A stretch of 64,000 nucleotides of DNA from Scleroderma bovista (taxonomy: Eukaryota; Basidiomycota; Agaricomycetes; Boletales; Sclerodermataceae): NCBI GenBank assembly GCA_037178675.1, contig JAYMGJ010000029.1:165044-229043 (forward strand), given 5' to 3'. The position numbers and the translations under genes are program-made. Shown here one piece after another: positions 38,873 through 49,997 of this stretch (position 1 is its first letter; every line of letters starts with the position of its first letter). The notes beneath the pieces are model-generated. The model searched no databases. It was not told the origin of the DNA and worked only from the letters and a program-made list of their open reading frames with translations.

Positions 38873-39188
38873 TTTATGTAATCTGTTTTTATGTTGTCAT
38901 GCAGTTTTCCCCCTCGAAGAGTTTACTCGGGAAGTGCCGACTGCGTCGGCCCAAACCTTGCTTGGTATTTGTATCCGGCATGGGATAGCAGTCGACAAAC
39001 ACTATTATTTCGCCAGAGCAATCGGGGCATACAAATTAAGTAGGATGCTAAGTGGTTATGCAGGTAGTCTTTTGTGGGTTTCTGGTCATGAAAAAATAGC
39101 ACCAAAAAAGAGAAAGATTAAGGAACGACGATATAAAAAGAAGGTTGGTAACTGAAACCAAAGGCACGTAACAACAGTAGGTGATTTC
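38873..39188. other. Unassigned interval with an ORF of uncertain status
   Basis: 316 bp between the deaminase stop and the next minus-strand stop. A plus-strand frame is open to 39155 and ends in a Lys/Arg-rich tail (KKRKIKERRYKKKVGN), but it has no in-frame ATG near its left end and no known domain. It could be read as an extra 3' exon of the deaminase or as noise. Confidence 0.3.
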
Positions 39189-40247
39189 TCACACCCTTGC
39201 ACGCTTCGTAGGAGAAGAGTCAGGATGAATGAAAGCTGATACCTTTCTCTTTAAGGGAGTACGGGGAGTAGCAGTTGCACGTGGAGGTGCTATAACACGA
39301 ATCAGAACTATATCAGCTGTGTACACATCTTTCCCCGGTACTCCCTGCTTAGCAATAGACCAATGGCTCAGATTGAAATGTACTTCTGCCAAGGCACCTT
39401 CCAAATGACGACGATAATAGCGTGGGTCAATTAGCTTGCCCTCGAGGTCATAGGCTGGGACAGGAATGACATGATGTGTCTGCCTGATACTGTCCAGTCC
39501 TCCTCTGGCTGCATCACTGAAAGCAGGCCAGTTTTCGATAGAGAAAATTCCGTCGAGCCCTGCATTAAGATAAGAAAGGCAAGTCAAAAGTGTTAGGTAA
39601 AGTTACGTACCATCATTGGCATTTTGATCCAATTGCCCTTCTTCCCTTGCAGCGAGGTCATCACTGTCGAGTGCCTATAACTATCATGAGCCTCGGAAAT
39701 ATATAGAATGGAATATAAAGCATACCTCGAATAAAACATGGCGCATCTTGAATCGAGGGCCAGTTACCCCAGCTGTTGTGAAAAGCCCTTGCTTTGTCTT
39801 GAAGGTAGGCGTCGCAATGTGCTCTTGCAGCCAACGGAGGTTGTCCGTCACGTCGCCCCAGTCAGCCATGAATGGCGCGGCATCAGGCATTTGACAAACA
39901 CAAGAGGGCTTGATATTGGCATAGTCAGGCCAGATTTCCGAGGGACCACGATAGTTCGCATCTGCAGTGAGCCAGTAGTCGTTGGTGTCGATTTGGACAA
40001 TGGCGGAGATGGGAGCTAAGTCAACCGAACCGTTATCAGGAGGGGGAGAGGGTAAGGTCTTCTTTCCATCCTCACTGTCCTTAGGTTCAGCTACCTTGAT
40101 GGCAAGTCTGTCTGCCCGGCCATCCCGCACCCAGTGGACGGTGTCTCGCAATGACCTGTCACCCAGATACAGTCCCGTGTCGACGAGGCGTTTGCGGATA
40201 TCAAGTAAACGGGTGGGAGTGGTGGAGGAGGAGTGGTGGGCTGGCAT
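39189..40247 (-). CDS. Conserved protein of unknown function
   Basis: Three exons on the minus strand. Exon 1 starts at 40247 with MPAHHSSSTTPTRLLDIRKR and runs to FKMRHVLFE; a middle exon ALDSDDLAAREEGQLDQNAN (acidic) joins GLDGIFSIENWPAFSDAARG in phase; stop TGA at 39189-39191. Notable segments: GDRSLRDTVHWVRDGRADRL, VQIDTNDYWLTADANYRGPS, ALAEVHFNLSHWSI and DVYTADIVLIRVIAPP. The C-terminus is basic with a nuclear-localisation-like TPLKRKVSAF...SPTKRARV. About 315 aa. I read it as a lineage-restricted basidiomycete protein, probably nuclear from the KR motifs; I do not recognise a catalytic signature. Confidence 0.75.
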
Positions 40248-40463
40248 TGAAGGAGGGAGAAGCCTGGTAGTCGAACAAAGTAGGGATGAGATACAGAGAT
40301 GGAACAGGGTGCTGAAGGAATGGCACCAAGACCAACCACGCTTTTAAGTTATTTGGGGCTTGGTCCGTGCATGGTGCACCTAGAACAGGTATGGAATGAG
40401 TACCTTCCAAGTTTGTGTTTGAGGGTTCGTGTACAGTTTTTTTTTTTTCCCTGACTCAACGTT

Positions 40464-41663
40464 ATGGCCACTGTACCATGCACTGAGGACCTTGCACCTC
40501 TCAGTATGAAGGAAATCATTGCACGCCTGAAGGGCGTCCTTCACTTCTCTCGAGAGGAACGACAAAAGAAGGATTTGCTACTTGAAAAGGTCGTGAAATT
40601 TGCCCCCCCGGAACAAGTTGAATTCCTTCATAATGCGGCCCTGCAGAAAAGTAGCACCCGGCAGCCTGTTTGTCAGAAGCGCAAGCGGGAGGTTATATTT
40701 CAGCCCAGGAGGACCGCCCAGTGCCTGGATGAAGGAGAGAAAGAGCTAGATGATGAAGATGGATACGACCCATTGAAGTACATGATGCTGCCGACAGAGG
40801 AGGAACACAAAGCCTGTTACCGCAAATTTTATGAGGCAACTTCAAGTGCTGCTATTTCTGCAGGTACATGTGGAGCCTGTGCCAGGGAATGTGGAGCTAT
40901 GGATGAGGATCTGAAGCGAATGGCACTCAGTGACGTACCAAATTCCTATCGACTCGTTCCTAAAACCCCCCATCCAGCTCATGATACCTACCATGGAAGA
41001 TTACTTCAGCCGGAAGCAGTAGAAACCAATGGTCAACATACCTTCGTGTCTGTTTGCCAGGTTTGCTTGGATGAATTGCGGAAGCCTGGAGATAAACCAC
41101 CACGATACTCCCTGGCAAATAACCTATGGATTGGACGCATCCCGTGGCAACTTCAAGTACTCACCTTCCCTGAACAACTGTTAATCGCCCATCTCTATCC
41201 TCGTGTTTTCGTTTTCAAACTGTTCCCGAAACGACAGGGAGGTGTTCGCCAAGCATCTGGTTTGCAGAATGCGATGCGGGGGAATGTCTGCACTTATGAC
41301 ATGTCTATGGACGGCATTGCTAAGATGGTACAAGGGGAACTTATGCCGAGACGACCCACCATTCTTGCATCATTAATAACTGTGACATTCATTGGCTTGG
41401 GGGAATTACCGAAGGCATGGATCCACTCTACCTTTCGTGTGAGGCGGAAGGTTGTTCATGACGCCTTATTCTGGTTGAAAGAGAACAATCCAAAGTACTA
41501 TGGGGACATTGAGATCAGTGATTCTCATCTCAAGGAGCTTCCTGAAGACAGCGTACCTGAAGAAATCACGTCTATATTACGCCAATCTGATGACGTTGGC
41601 ATGATTGAACAAGAGAGCGCAGGTTATGTACCACAGGATGACAATGAAGGGGAGTATTACTAA
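40464..41663 (+). CDS. Helitron-associated DUF6570-like protein
   Basis: Intact 399-codon ORF, ATG at 40464 (MATVPCTEDLAPLSMKEIIA). It carries paired cysteines: GTCGACARECGAMDEDL and FVSVCQVCLDELRKPGDKPP, a probable zinc-binding region, followed by RYSLANNLWIGRIPWQLQVL and LTFPEQLLIAHLYPRVFVFK. This order is that of the DUF6570 domain that precedes Helitron_like_N in long fungal Helitron polyproteins. It ends in an acidic tail (PQDDNEGEYY). In related elements it is fused to the Rep/helicase; here the frame closes and the Rep frame begins about 150 bp later, so either an intron or a break separates them. Confidence 0.75.
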   Translation: MATVPCTEDLAPLSMKEIIARLKGVLHFSREERQKKDLLLEKVVKFAPPEQVEFLHNAALQKSSTRQPVCQKRKREVIFQPRRTAQCLDEGEKELDDEDGYDPLKYMMLPTEEEHKACYRKFYEATSSAAISAGTCGACARECGAMDEDLKRMALSDVPNSYRLVPKTPHPAHDTYHGRLLQPEAVETNGQHTFVSVCQVCLDELRKPGDKPPRYSLANNLWIGRIPWQLQVLTFPEQLLIAHLYPRVFVFKLFPKRQGGVRQASGLQNAMRGNVCTYDMSMDGIAKMVQGELMPRRPTILASLITVTFIGLGELPKAWIHSTFRVRRKVVHDALFWLKENNPKYYGDIEISDSHLKELPEDSVPEEITSILRQSDDVGMIEQESAGYVPQDDNEGEYY

Positions 41664-41813
41664 AACTTTACACGTACAGGAATCTCATTGTTAAAAAACA
41701 GGCGTGGCGTTGAATATCACAGGCAGTGCCATCAACGATAGCCCAGAAAATGATGGTAAGTGTAAGATAATGTTGTCGTACACAAAATGAACTCACAATG
41801 TAAGTAGGACCAG

Positions 41814-43792
41814 ACGTTATACCACTGCAAATAGCTGGTGGTGTCGACACCGATATGTCAAAGCTCACGGCTAGTGAGTTAATGATCTGGGGACTTTCAA
41901 ATCTGTGGAAACAAGGAAAAGAGGGTGGTTACTTCGTTCGGCATGGGCAGCAACCGGTCAACGATTTTGGCCGTCCACGCAGAGATGAGCCATGCACCAC
42001 AAAACGTTTCAATTTCTTCGCGAAAGCATTTCCTGGGCTCTTTCCCTATGGCGAAGGTGGTATTGAGGGAGACCAAGAAGTTGCTGTTGACTTCAGTGAG
42101 CACATTCGGTGGTTGCTGCGTTACCACGATCGCTGATTCCGGAGACATCCAACATTCTCTTTTGTTGCATTTGGAATTATGCAAAGGCGTCAAGTGCTGT
42201 CATCGGCATGGCTGCAAATGAACCGAAAAACTTTCGAAAAGGATGCACGATTACTGTCGACTCTCACACTTGAGAAGTTAGAAACAGCGCAAAAGGCAGA
42301 AGAAAATAACGCACCCATCTCTGATCCCTTAATCCAATTGCTACGGAAACATGTGTATGCCACCGGTGCCCGTGTTATTGGATCGGACTACTCTCGCTAT
42401 CAACTTCGTAGTCAGATTTGGTCAACGTCTATAATGCTAAACCCACCGTCTCTATGGATCACAATCAATCCTTGTGACTTGCATGATCCCATTGCACAGG
42501 TCTTCGCTGGCGAAAACATCAATCTTGATGATCTACGGGAGAAACCAGGACCATCAAAGGAAAAGCGCGCGGAAAACATGGCACTCGATCCATATGCTGC
42601 AGCCAAGTTTTTCCACTTTCTTATCCGAACGATACTTACAACACTATTTGGAGCCGAAGCAACAACCCAACGGATCCACAGCCACATTGGGATCTTTGGA
42701 GAGGTGATAGGTTATTTTGGGCTTGTTGAGTCGCAGGGAAGAGGTACTCTCCACTTGCACATGTTGGTGTGGCTGAAGAATACACCGCTGAGCGAGGACG
42801 TTGAAGATCTACTGGCCACAGAGGATTTTCGTCAGCAAGTGCGAGAGTTCATCAAGAAAAATATACGGGCATACTTGCCAGGTTTTGAGTCAGCGGAGGA
42901 GCTGAAAAAGATACCAAACAATGTCGAAGTCGCATATTCACGCCCCCCTGACCCCAATTCACTCAACTACGACTCTGAGATCATGGATCTTGAACGGAAG
43001 GTGGCACACAATAAACAGCATCACACTTGTGAATTGCGCCGTTGTCTTGTCATGGACAAAGGAGGTTGTTTTGTTTGCAAACAGCGTGCCCCATTTGAAA
43101 CAGCCGACGAAGATTTTATCGACGAGAATGGGCGTTGGGGGATGAAGAGATTATACGAATTTATAAATGCATGGGTACCAGGAATCACCGTCAACGCTCG
43201 TTGTAACAACGATGCAAAGCTGCTTACCAATTCAAGGGAGACGATCAATATATCGTTCTATGTCACGGCGTATTCGACAAAGAAGCAAGGGCGCAGCTAT
43301 AATCTGTCAGCGATCATGACGAAGGGCTTCGCCTACCATGCCAAACAAACGACGTATGTGGAAGATATCCGTGATCAGCAATGAAAGCTGCTCTTCCGTC
43401 TAGTGCACGCAGTAAATCGCGAGCAGGAATTGTCAGCACTGATGGTGATCTCTTATCTGATGGGATGGAAGGACTGTTACCATTCAGATCGATATGCTCC
43501 CATTTACTGGACGTCATTTGTGACTGAAATGTTCAAGGCATTCCCGGAGCTTCGTCAACGTCAGCGCTCGAAAACTGTTGAATGCAGGTCAGAAGATCTT
43601 GATGATAAAGAGATTCCAATCACTTACGCTTCATGAAACACAACCAGTGATATTGAAGAGAGGAACTCAGGAGTTGCAGAGCAATCAGAGGAACGAGCGA
43701 CTGACGTGGTAGGAGAGGACAGAGAGGTGGGTGGGAATATCAGAAAACGTCGAAGGTGTTGGCTGAAGGCAGTGAAATTAGGCAAGCGCTGA
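41814..43792 (+). pseudogene. Helitron Rep (Helitron_like_N, HUH endonuclease), broken by in-frame stops
   Basis: One continuous frame: DVIPLQIAGGVDTDMSKLTA, ELMIWGLSNLWKQGKEGGYF, LRYHDR then TGA (42134-42136) then FRRHPTFSFVAFGIM, IMLNPPSLWITINPCDLHDP, the HUH motif GRGTLHLHMLVWLKN, a zinc-like set (HHTCELRRCLV...GCFVCKQRAPF) and the twin-Tyr motif INISFYVTAYSTKKQGRSYN. A second TGA (43382-43384) interrupts DIRDQQ-stop-KLLFRLVHAVNREQE; more TGA stops occur at 43634 and 43790. A frame change then leads into the helicase block. By family comparison the first two TGA replace Arg, probably CGA. The HUH and Tyr residues survive but a full-length protein cannot be made. Confidence 0.8.
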
Positions 43793-43802
43793 GACCATAA
43801 CT

Positions 43803-46463
43803 TTGGATGTAAATGGCAACGGGAAGCTGTTCTTCAAGTCACAGGTCACAGATTACACACTTCGTGGCGAATCTCTCTCAACGTCAAATGTTATGGATTT
43901 TTTTGTCGATACATACGAGGCGGACGTCGATAAAAGAGCACGGCAACAAGAGAAGGCTAATGCATTGGCAATGGATAACGAGACCGATGTGTTGCGATGC
44001 CCGAAATGGGGCAAGCCATTGCACGAACGTGTTCGTTATCTCGCATCCCATCCAAAATACAATGCCAAGCAACGCATCGTACGGAGCAAGCGTCACAATA
44101 CTCTCCCCAACTTTATCGGTCAATACTTTCCACGTAGCGATGATGAAGATCAACAGTCATTCTATCACGCTTCAATGCTTACACTATTAAAACCACGGAG
44201 AAATCTCCAAACTGATCTGAAACATCCAAGCCAGACGTGGGAGGAAGCTTTCAGTCCGTTTTGTGCAGTCGCGTCGCCAAGAGATCTCCGCATCATATCA
44301 AACATTCAGTACTTCCATAAATGCGAGGATGGAGCAAAGCACGAGGGATTCAAACTCACAACTACACAGATTTCTGCATCAGGTGATATGCCACCAGGGG
44401 AGTTGGAGCTTGATGAAGATGTTCTTCGTCCCAGTGGCCCATATGACAAAGAATTTACGGAGGATGGTCTTGCGTACTTGATTGCCTCGAAAAAATCATG
44501 GCGGGAAGAGCTGCATGGACGACTGGCAATCGAAGCAGCCAAGGAAGGTCGCATTTTCAGTGACATGTCATGGGATGGCGGTCCCAACATTCCTGGAAAC
44601 GAAACGATGTCAGACGAAGTCGGCAGGCCAGTACGCAAGGCAACTGAAGTCGACATAGAAAACTTACTCTTATGGAAACAGCAAATGGAGCGGGACGTAC
44701 AAAGCCAGAATTCGAGCTTCTCGCCCACGAGAGCTCAGGATCACGGCGACAGTCCTAATACCGCCAGTGTCACCTGCAACAATGGCGCTGGCCTCAGTGG
44801 AGTGACCTACAATGACCCTGAAACCAATGCCGCCACAGAGGCATCGCTTCCGCCCATCGATCCCTCTATGCTTAAGGCGGACCAGTATCGTGCTTATGAC
44901 ATTGTAACGGGGCATTTGGATCAATCGCTTTCTGGACACGAACCGCCACCACTGAGGATGCTCATTCATGGTGAGGGGGGAACAGGAAAATCGAAGGTTA
45001 TTCAGACCATCACGGAGTACTTCGCGCATAGAGGGGTGACTCACATGCTACTGAAAGCGGCATATACGGGGGTTGCTGCCTCTCTTGTAAATGGGAAGAC
45101 GACGCATACCATCGCGATGGTGTCAGTAGGTGGCAAAGATACGATGATCAGTGATGAGTCAAAGGCAAAGCTCCAGCAATTCTGGCAACACATCTCATAC
45201 CTTATCATTGATGAGATGTCAATGCTCGCGAAGAAATTCCTGGCCATTTTATCACGCAATATCTCCACTGCCAAGATGGTTGAAGGACAGCCATCAAAAA
45301 ATGAATCCTTCGGTGGAATCAATGTTGTCCTCTGCGGCGATTTCCATCAGTTTCCTCCTGTCGCAACATCACCCACCGAGGCCCTTTACTTCCCAAGTAA
45401 TCCGCAGAAAGATAGTGCTGAGTCACAGCTGGGAAGGGCGATATATGAAGAGTTCAAGACAGTCGTCATTCTTAAAGAGCAAATGCGTGTTACAGATCCG
45501 GTCTGGCGCAATTTCCTTGAACATCTATGCTACGGTCGGGTTAAAGAGGAACATATCACGATGCTACAAACGCTAGTTATAACCAACCCAAACTCCACCC
45601 CGACCGACTTCAAAAGGTCTCCATGGGACAGCGCATGCCTTGTCACCCCGCGGCATGCTGTTCGACATCTGTGGAACGAGGAAGCTCTGCGTAAATTCGC
45701 AGGAGAGGTAGGAAGCACGATATTTCGTTGCAAGGCCGAGGACACTATTAAGGGGCAACCGCTTACTCTTCGGGAGCGATACGGTCTGGCCGCACGAGGT
45801 ACAGGAGAAGGCGAAAAGAGGCGAAAAAATCAAGATTTGCCGGAACTCGTCGACATTACAGTTGGGATGAAAGTGATGGTAACACAGAATGTCGAGACCG
45901 ATCTTGACATTACGAACGGAGCACGAGGGACTATAGTTGGGGTCATATTACATCCTGACGAACCGACATTCACAAAGGGGACATCACAATACACGGAACT
46001 TCAACGCTTACCGCTGTATATCCTGGTGGAGCTGCAGCGGACACGGGTCACACAGCTCACTGGATTGGAAGAATGCGTTATACCCGTCGAACCCAGGACA
46101 CAGACATTCCGGGTGAAGTGCGAGCAAAGCAACGGACAGCAAGTCACCAAAACGGTCAAACGGCGTCAGTTTCCCATGACTGCAGCCTATGCATTCACAG
46201 ACTACCGCTCTCAGGGACAAACGATACCATACGTACTTGTTGACATTGCAACTCCACCAACCGGAGGGCTGAACCTTTTTAACCTCTATGTTGCACTTTC
46301 ACGAAGCTCCGGCCGATCAACGATACGTCTTCTGCGCGACTTTGACGAGAAGTCGTTCCAGATGTCCCACAGATCGGAACTTATCGCTGAAGACGATAGA
46401 CTAGAAGAATTGGATGCGGAGACGAAGCAGTCGTGGATAGGACGGGGTAAAGACAAGGGTTAG
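43803..46463 (+). CDS. Helitron PIF1-family helicase block
   Basis: Open frame of 886 codons; the first in-frame ATG comes 29 codons in (VMDFFVDTY), so in the parent element this was the C-terminal half of a RepHel protein. Motifs: Walker A MLIHGEGGTGKSKVIQTITE, motif Ia LKAAYTGVAASLVNGKTTHT, Walker B YLIIDEMSMLAKKFLAI, motif III VVLCGDFHQFPPVA, motif IV-V region AAYAFTDYRSQGQTIPYVLV and motif VI LFNLYVALSRSSGRSTIRLL. All are intact, unlike the upstream Rep. It may simply have escaped mutation so far, or be read separately; expression is unknown. Confidence 0.82.
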   Translation: MDVNGNGKLFFKSQVTDYTLRGESLSTSNVMDFFVDTYEADVDKRARQQEKANALAMDNETDVLRCPKWGKPLHERVRYLASHPKYNAKQRIVRSKRHNTLPNFIGQYFPRSDDEDQQSFYHASMLTLLKPRRNLQTDLKHPSQTWEEAFSPFCAVASPRDLRIISNIQYFHKCEDGAKHEGFKLTTTQISASGDMPPGELELDEDVLRPSGPYDKEFTEDGLAYLIASKKSWREELHGRLAIEAAKEGRIFSDMSWDGGPNIPGNETMSDEVGRPVRKATEVDIENLLLWKQQMERDVQSQNSSFSPTRAQDHGDSPNTASVTCNNGAGLSGVTYNDPETNAATEASLPPIDPSMLKADQYRAYDIVTGHLDQSLSGHEPPPLRMLIHGEGGTGKSKVIQTITEYFAHRGVTHMLLKAAYTGVAASLVNGKTTHTIAMVSVGGKDTMISDESKAKLQQFWQHISYLIIDEMSMLAKKFLAILSRNISTAKMVEGQPSKNESFGGINVVLCGDFHQFPPVATSPTEALYFPSNPQKDSAESQLGRAIYEEFKTVVILKEQMRVTDPVWRNFLEHLCYGRVKEEHITMLQTLVITNPNSTPTDFKRSPWDSACLVTPRHAVRHLWNEEALRKFAGEVGSTIFRCKAEDTIKGQPLTLRERYGLAARGTGEGEKRRKNQDLPELVDITVGMKVMVTQNVETDLDITNGARGTIVGVILHPDEPTFTKGTSQYTELQRLPLYILVELQRTRVTQLTGLEECVIPVEPRTQTFRVKCEQSNGQQVTKTVKRRQFPMTAAYAFTDYRSQGQTIPYVLVDIATPPTGGLNLFNLYVALSRSSGRSTIRLLRDFDEKSFQMSHRSELIAEDDRLEELDAETKQSWIGRGKDKG

Positions 46464-46866
46464 ATCACTACTAATACTATTTACTACATGTTTGTTCCGT
46501 GAATTGAAAGTCCGACGGGGTTTACCGGTGAGTTCGGCATCTTCCGGTGAGTTAGGCACGGAATATTGGGGGTGACAGAAACCTTGACAAGCAAGGTGAT
46601 CATGGGTCTAATGGGTTGAGGCACTCTGTTGGATCTCACGCCAACAGCATTAGAAGCTATGCGGGCCAGACTTGAATTCATTCCATTTGGAATTCGATAG
46701 GGTGCGAAATACAGGTAGTCACTGCGGAAACAGATTTTTAGTCACTGAGGGTATAATCACGTGCTCAAGGACCACATAATCTGACCTAGAATTAGACGTT
46801 TCAAATCCGTGACTTTGTATACCTTACACTGTCTAGTCTGGGTTCCGTAGGTACATATTTCCAACA

Positions 46867-48495
46867 TCACCTCCATGGGTCGAACAGAACCTTACCACAT
46901 TTCCCTTTGTCAAACTCCTCGTATGTTTTCTTCGCTACATCAAACCCCACAATCTTGTCAATCAAGCTAACTTCCCCGCCGACCTCACCGAATATATCCT
47001 GCCACCGTAGAAGTATGTCCAATGCCATTGGGAACACGGCTCGAACTGGGCACCGGCCAAAATCCAGCGAGATGTTCTTGTCGTAGAGTTCTTGGCCAGT
47101 GAACGGAAGATTTGAATTGGCATGCACCCCAACGGAAGTGATGCAGCCAAAAGGTCTCACAAGGTCATACGCAAGCAACAAGGCACTGTTGCTTCCAACG
47201 ACCTAGTTTTGGAAAAACCTGTCAGTTCACAGGTAAATATAGAGCGCCATACTTTCACCTCTAGAACAACATCGCAACCCGTGTCATTGGTCCACTTCGA
47301 CACAACATGCTTGCTTTCATTAATGTCAGCAACCTCCAGAAAACCCCTCGTTTGGTCACGAGAAATCCTTGAATATATAGCCGCCACTTTCTTCCGTCGA
47401 CTCTCGATCGGGTCAATTGCGATTATTTTGAAGTTAGAGCCACAGGTGTACAAGAAATCAAGAGCAGCAATGCACGTGCACTGTGGGCTTCTAAGTTTCT
47501 GCAGTATTGGTTCATACAGAATGAACCCACCATCCCAACTGGACCAAGCCCAATGATGGCAATTGTCAGGTTAGTGACCTCTGGCCGCAGCGATGGTCTA
47601 GTGGAGAGTGCGTTTTCGCCTATGGTACGTGTGGAGCTGTGAGGAAAGGGAAGGGATGTCGTCATCAGAAGGGTCTTCGGATGATTGAAAGCTTGGAAGG
47701 CAGCGAATACACCGGTAGGCAGGATGTCGCAAAGCATGAGCAGTGAAGAATCCGCTAGATTTGGAATACATTCCTTCATGTCAGGGTTCTGTCTTTCATA
47801 AGTAGCTGAGACCTCCTGCAAATTGTATACGGTCCCGCCAGCCTTGGGGACGCGCACATACTGTGCCTGGCCCCCGGGAGTATGTGGTGTTCCAAAGAGA
47901 CGACTCTCTACACATCTACACGTAAATCCGAGGTGGCAAAAGCTGACAAGTTCTGCATGGTAGCTGTGAGATGCAAGAAAAAGGTTGGTACTTACTGGCA
48001 TTCTCCACAAGAGACAGTGAAGGGTGAGATGACCTTATCCCCAACATGAAGGGTCGAGTAGAGGGGAGGACGACCGCTTGCATTTGGGTGAAAACTTGAA
48101 CCAAGCGCAACAACTTCGCCCACGAACTCGTGGCCACAGACACACCTGATGTAGAGACACCTATCGCAGTTTGTATGGCTACTGACGACCTTTGGGAAAC
48201 ATACGGTTCTGATATCCCTTCCGTTCCACGGTAGATGTGCAGATCACTCCCACATAATCCTGCGAGCTGATATGATGACGATTGTTACGTTTAGAAGATC
48301 TATCACCTCTAGCCTACCTTGACCTTGATGATGGCGTCATCCGGATGCTCGATACTGTCAGGGTTTGCTTGATGAACCGCATTCTGAGCTGAGCTGCTCG
48401 ACCCACCTTGGGATAGGGACGTTCTCAACGCGAATGTCATATGCAGGGGGATAAAAGCAGATAGCAAGTTGTTCGTTACTAGGGGATTGCATCAT
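46867..48495 (-). CDS. Zinc-dependent alcohol dehydrogenase-like MDR oxidoreductase
   Basis: Minus strand, several exons. Start at 48495 (MMQSPSNEQLAICFYPPAYD), then IRVENVPIPR joined to SIEHPDDAIIKVK. The GroES-like catalytic domain has CVCGHEFVGEVVALG (catalytic zinc ligands), SPFTVSCGECHFC...GFTCRC (the four-Cys structural zinc loop) and RLFGTPHTPGGQAQYVRVPK. The Rossmann domain has IAIIGLGPVGM joined over an intron to CTCIAALDFLYTCGSNFKII and AIDPIESRRKK. The C-terminus YEEFDKGKCGKVLFDPWR ends at 46867. This places it with the formaldehyde/glutathione-independent and polyol dehydrogenase branch of Zn-MDR enzymes using NAD(P). The substrate is not predictable. It lies just right of the Helitron and looks intact. 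Confidence 0.85.
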
Positions 48496-48571
48496 GCAGG
48501 TAGAATGGATTGGAATGCTCGAAAGCACTTTGGCCTGTTTGGAGTATGGGTGGCAATCTCTATGGTATCAT

Positions 48572-49809
48572 CTAGCTCGCAACTGGCCCCTCTGGGTCCT
48601 GATGGCAGGGCTGTAACCCCTGTCCCTCTGTAAATATAGTTGGGCCCTTCGGCAGCATCTCGCCAATCGCTGCGACAATTTCGCTATCTAAGGACGGCTC
48701 ATCTTCGAAGACCCATTCCAGTTCACCTCCATAAACCGCCGGTAAGTTCTGGGGGTCTATTAACTGACGAAGTGCTTTTCCAGGGTCTCTTCCTAGCACG
48801 TGAATCTTCCGTCGGGTGCCTTCATCAAACCAACCCTGAGATACGATCTTAAGCTATGTACTTGAAGCAGGATGAGGTGCTTAGTGCCACATGCCTTGAT
48901 CCAGTTCCAAATTGTCGGGAAGAACGACGGGGAATTAACAATGGCAATAACATTCAGCGTTTCAGGGTAATGCGCCGTGGCCATGGTGGATGCCTGTTGG
49001 AGGTGACTTCGCAACGACCACATGGTTGACAATGAGACCTCTGCCAAATCGATGACTGTCGTGACAGAGGACACTGGCGTAGAGGGTTTATGAGGCAGAG
49101 AGTCGCAAAGCGGAAGAACGAAACGGGTCATAGTTTCGTATAGGACGATTCTTAGCCACAACACAAGGTGAATGTAAGACAACTCCAGGTTACTATTGAG
49201 ATATCGGTACATACATACGCTTGTAGCGTTGTTCCGCGGACAATGCATCTAGTTCCTTGCGCAGAGAACTATGCAGAGACGCTAACCGATAGACGTATAA
49301 GGGGACACCACACTGGAGGGAGCGTCAATTGGATACTGACACATGAGTTTACAAAGTAACCACCTTGTCCCTTCGCCCTGTCCAACGAGGATAGAATCTC
49401 CTTGCAGACTGCATCTCATCTGCATCGAAATTCTTGAATAGATTATCGATGTCATGCTCCTTTCTCCAGGCTTCCGTGGCCGCAAACTGCTGCTGCGCCT
49501 TTTTGTAATCATATCGTCGCGCACGTAGGAAGCGCCTTCTCATCGCATGAATGATGAGTATCATTAGCCATTTGACACACCCGCGGATTCCAATAGCTAG
49601 GGGCAGTAAACGTACATGAGTGTCGCGTCATCGTGAGATGCCCGTGCATCGTCTATCGCTTGTCGGTACAAGCCATCAGCAGCAAGGTGGGACTTGAATG
49701 TCCCAAGCGACAGGCTGTCGCTGCCACTTCTATCAGCCTGGCCCACGAGAGTCTGATTGGAGTCCGGGGGAATTGCCTGTGGTGATAAACAACCCACTTG
49801 ATCAGACAT
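48572..49809 (-). CDS. Sec14-like CRAL-TRIO lipid-transfer protein
   Basis: Minus strand. Start at 49809 (MSDQVGCLSPQAIPPDSNQT). The CRAL-TRIO N-terminal helices are KASHDDxTL-like (RASHDDATLI) joined to RRFLRARRYDYKKAQQQFAA, then ADEMQSARRFYPRWTGRRDK. The lipid-binding domain has YETMTRFVLPLCDSLPHKPS, VTTVIDLAEVSLSTMWSLRS, MATAHYPETLNVIAIVNSPS and FFPTIWNWIKA, then VLGRDPGKALRQLIDPQNLP and AVYGGELEWVFEDEPSLDSE. Five or so short introns. About 330 aa, the size of agaric Sec14 paralogues. Sec14-type proteins exchange phosphatidylinositol and phosphatidylcholine between membranes and support Golgi traffic. No disabling change seen. Stop TAG at 48572. Confidence 0.9.
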
Positions 49810-49997
49810 TTCCTGTGGCTTGTTGTTGCTGAGATCACGTACGTCATGAATGCAGTGGGCCCGAGTTGTTCCTCAAGAGCTAAACTGTTCGGAAGCAAAT
49901 ACATCCGCCCGGAATTTGCCATATCGTATTTCTACCTCAACGGAAGTAAATACAATCACCTGTAACCATGAGATTCTACAAATCGACAAAGAATCAA

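Larger units (their letters stand above)
40464..46611 (+). mobile_element. Decayed autonomous Helitron (DUF6570 - RepHel type)
   Basis: One orientation, three consecutive coding blocks: a DUF6570-like ORF (40464-41663), a Helitron_like_N Rep with HUH and twin-Tyr motifs, broken by stops (about 41814-43792), and an open PIF1-type helicase (43803-46463). A candidate 3' terminus lies downstream: hairpin ACCTTG-ACAAG-CAAGGT at 46581-46597, 10 nt, then CTAA at 46608-46611 followed by T, as expected of the Helitron 3' end rule (hairpin, CTRR, host T). I could not find the 5' TC end; it must lie between the start of the 39189-40247 gene and 40464 if the element is complete. The left flank carries a 13-T run at about 40438-40450. 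Confidence 0.8.

Noticed and set aside
40430..40464. Poly-T run as a retroelement tail
   Set aside because: The adjacent element is a Helitron, which has no poly-A/T tail; no reverse transcriptase is present.
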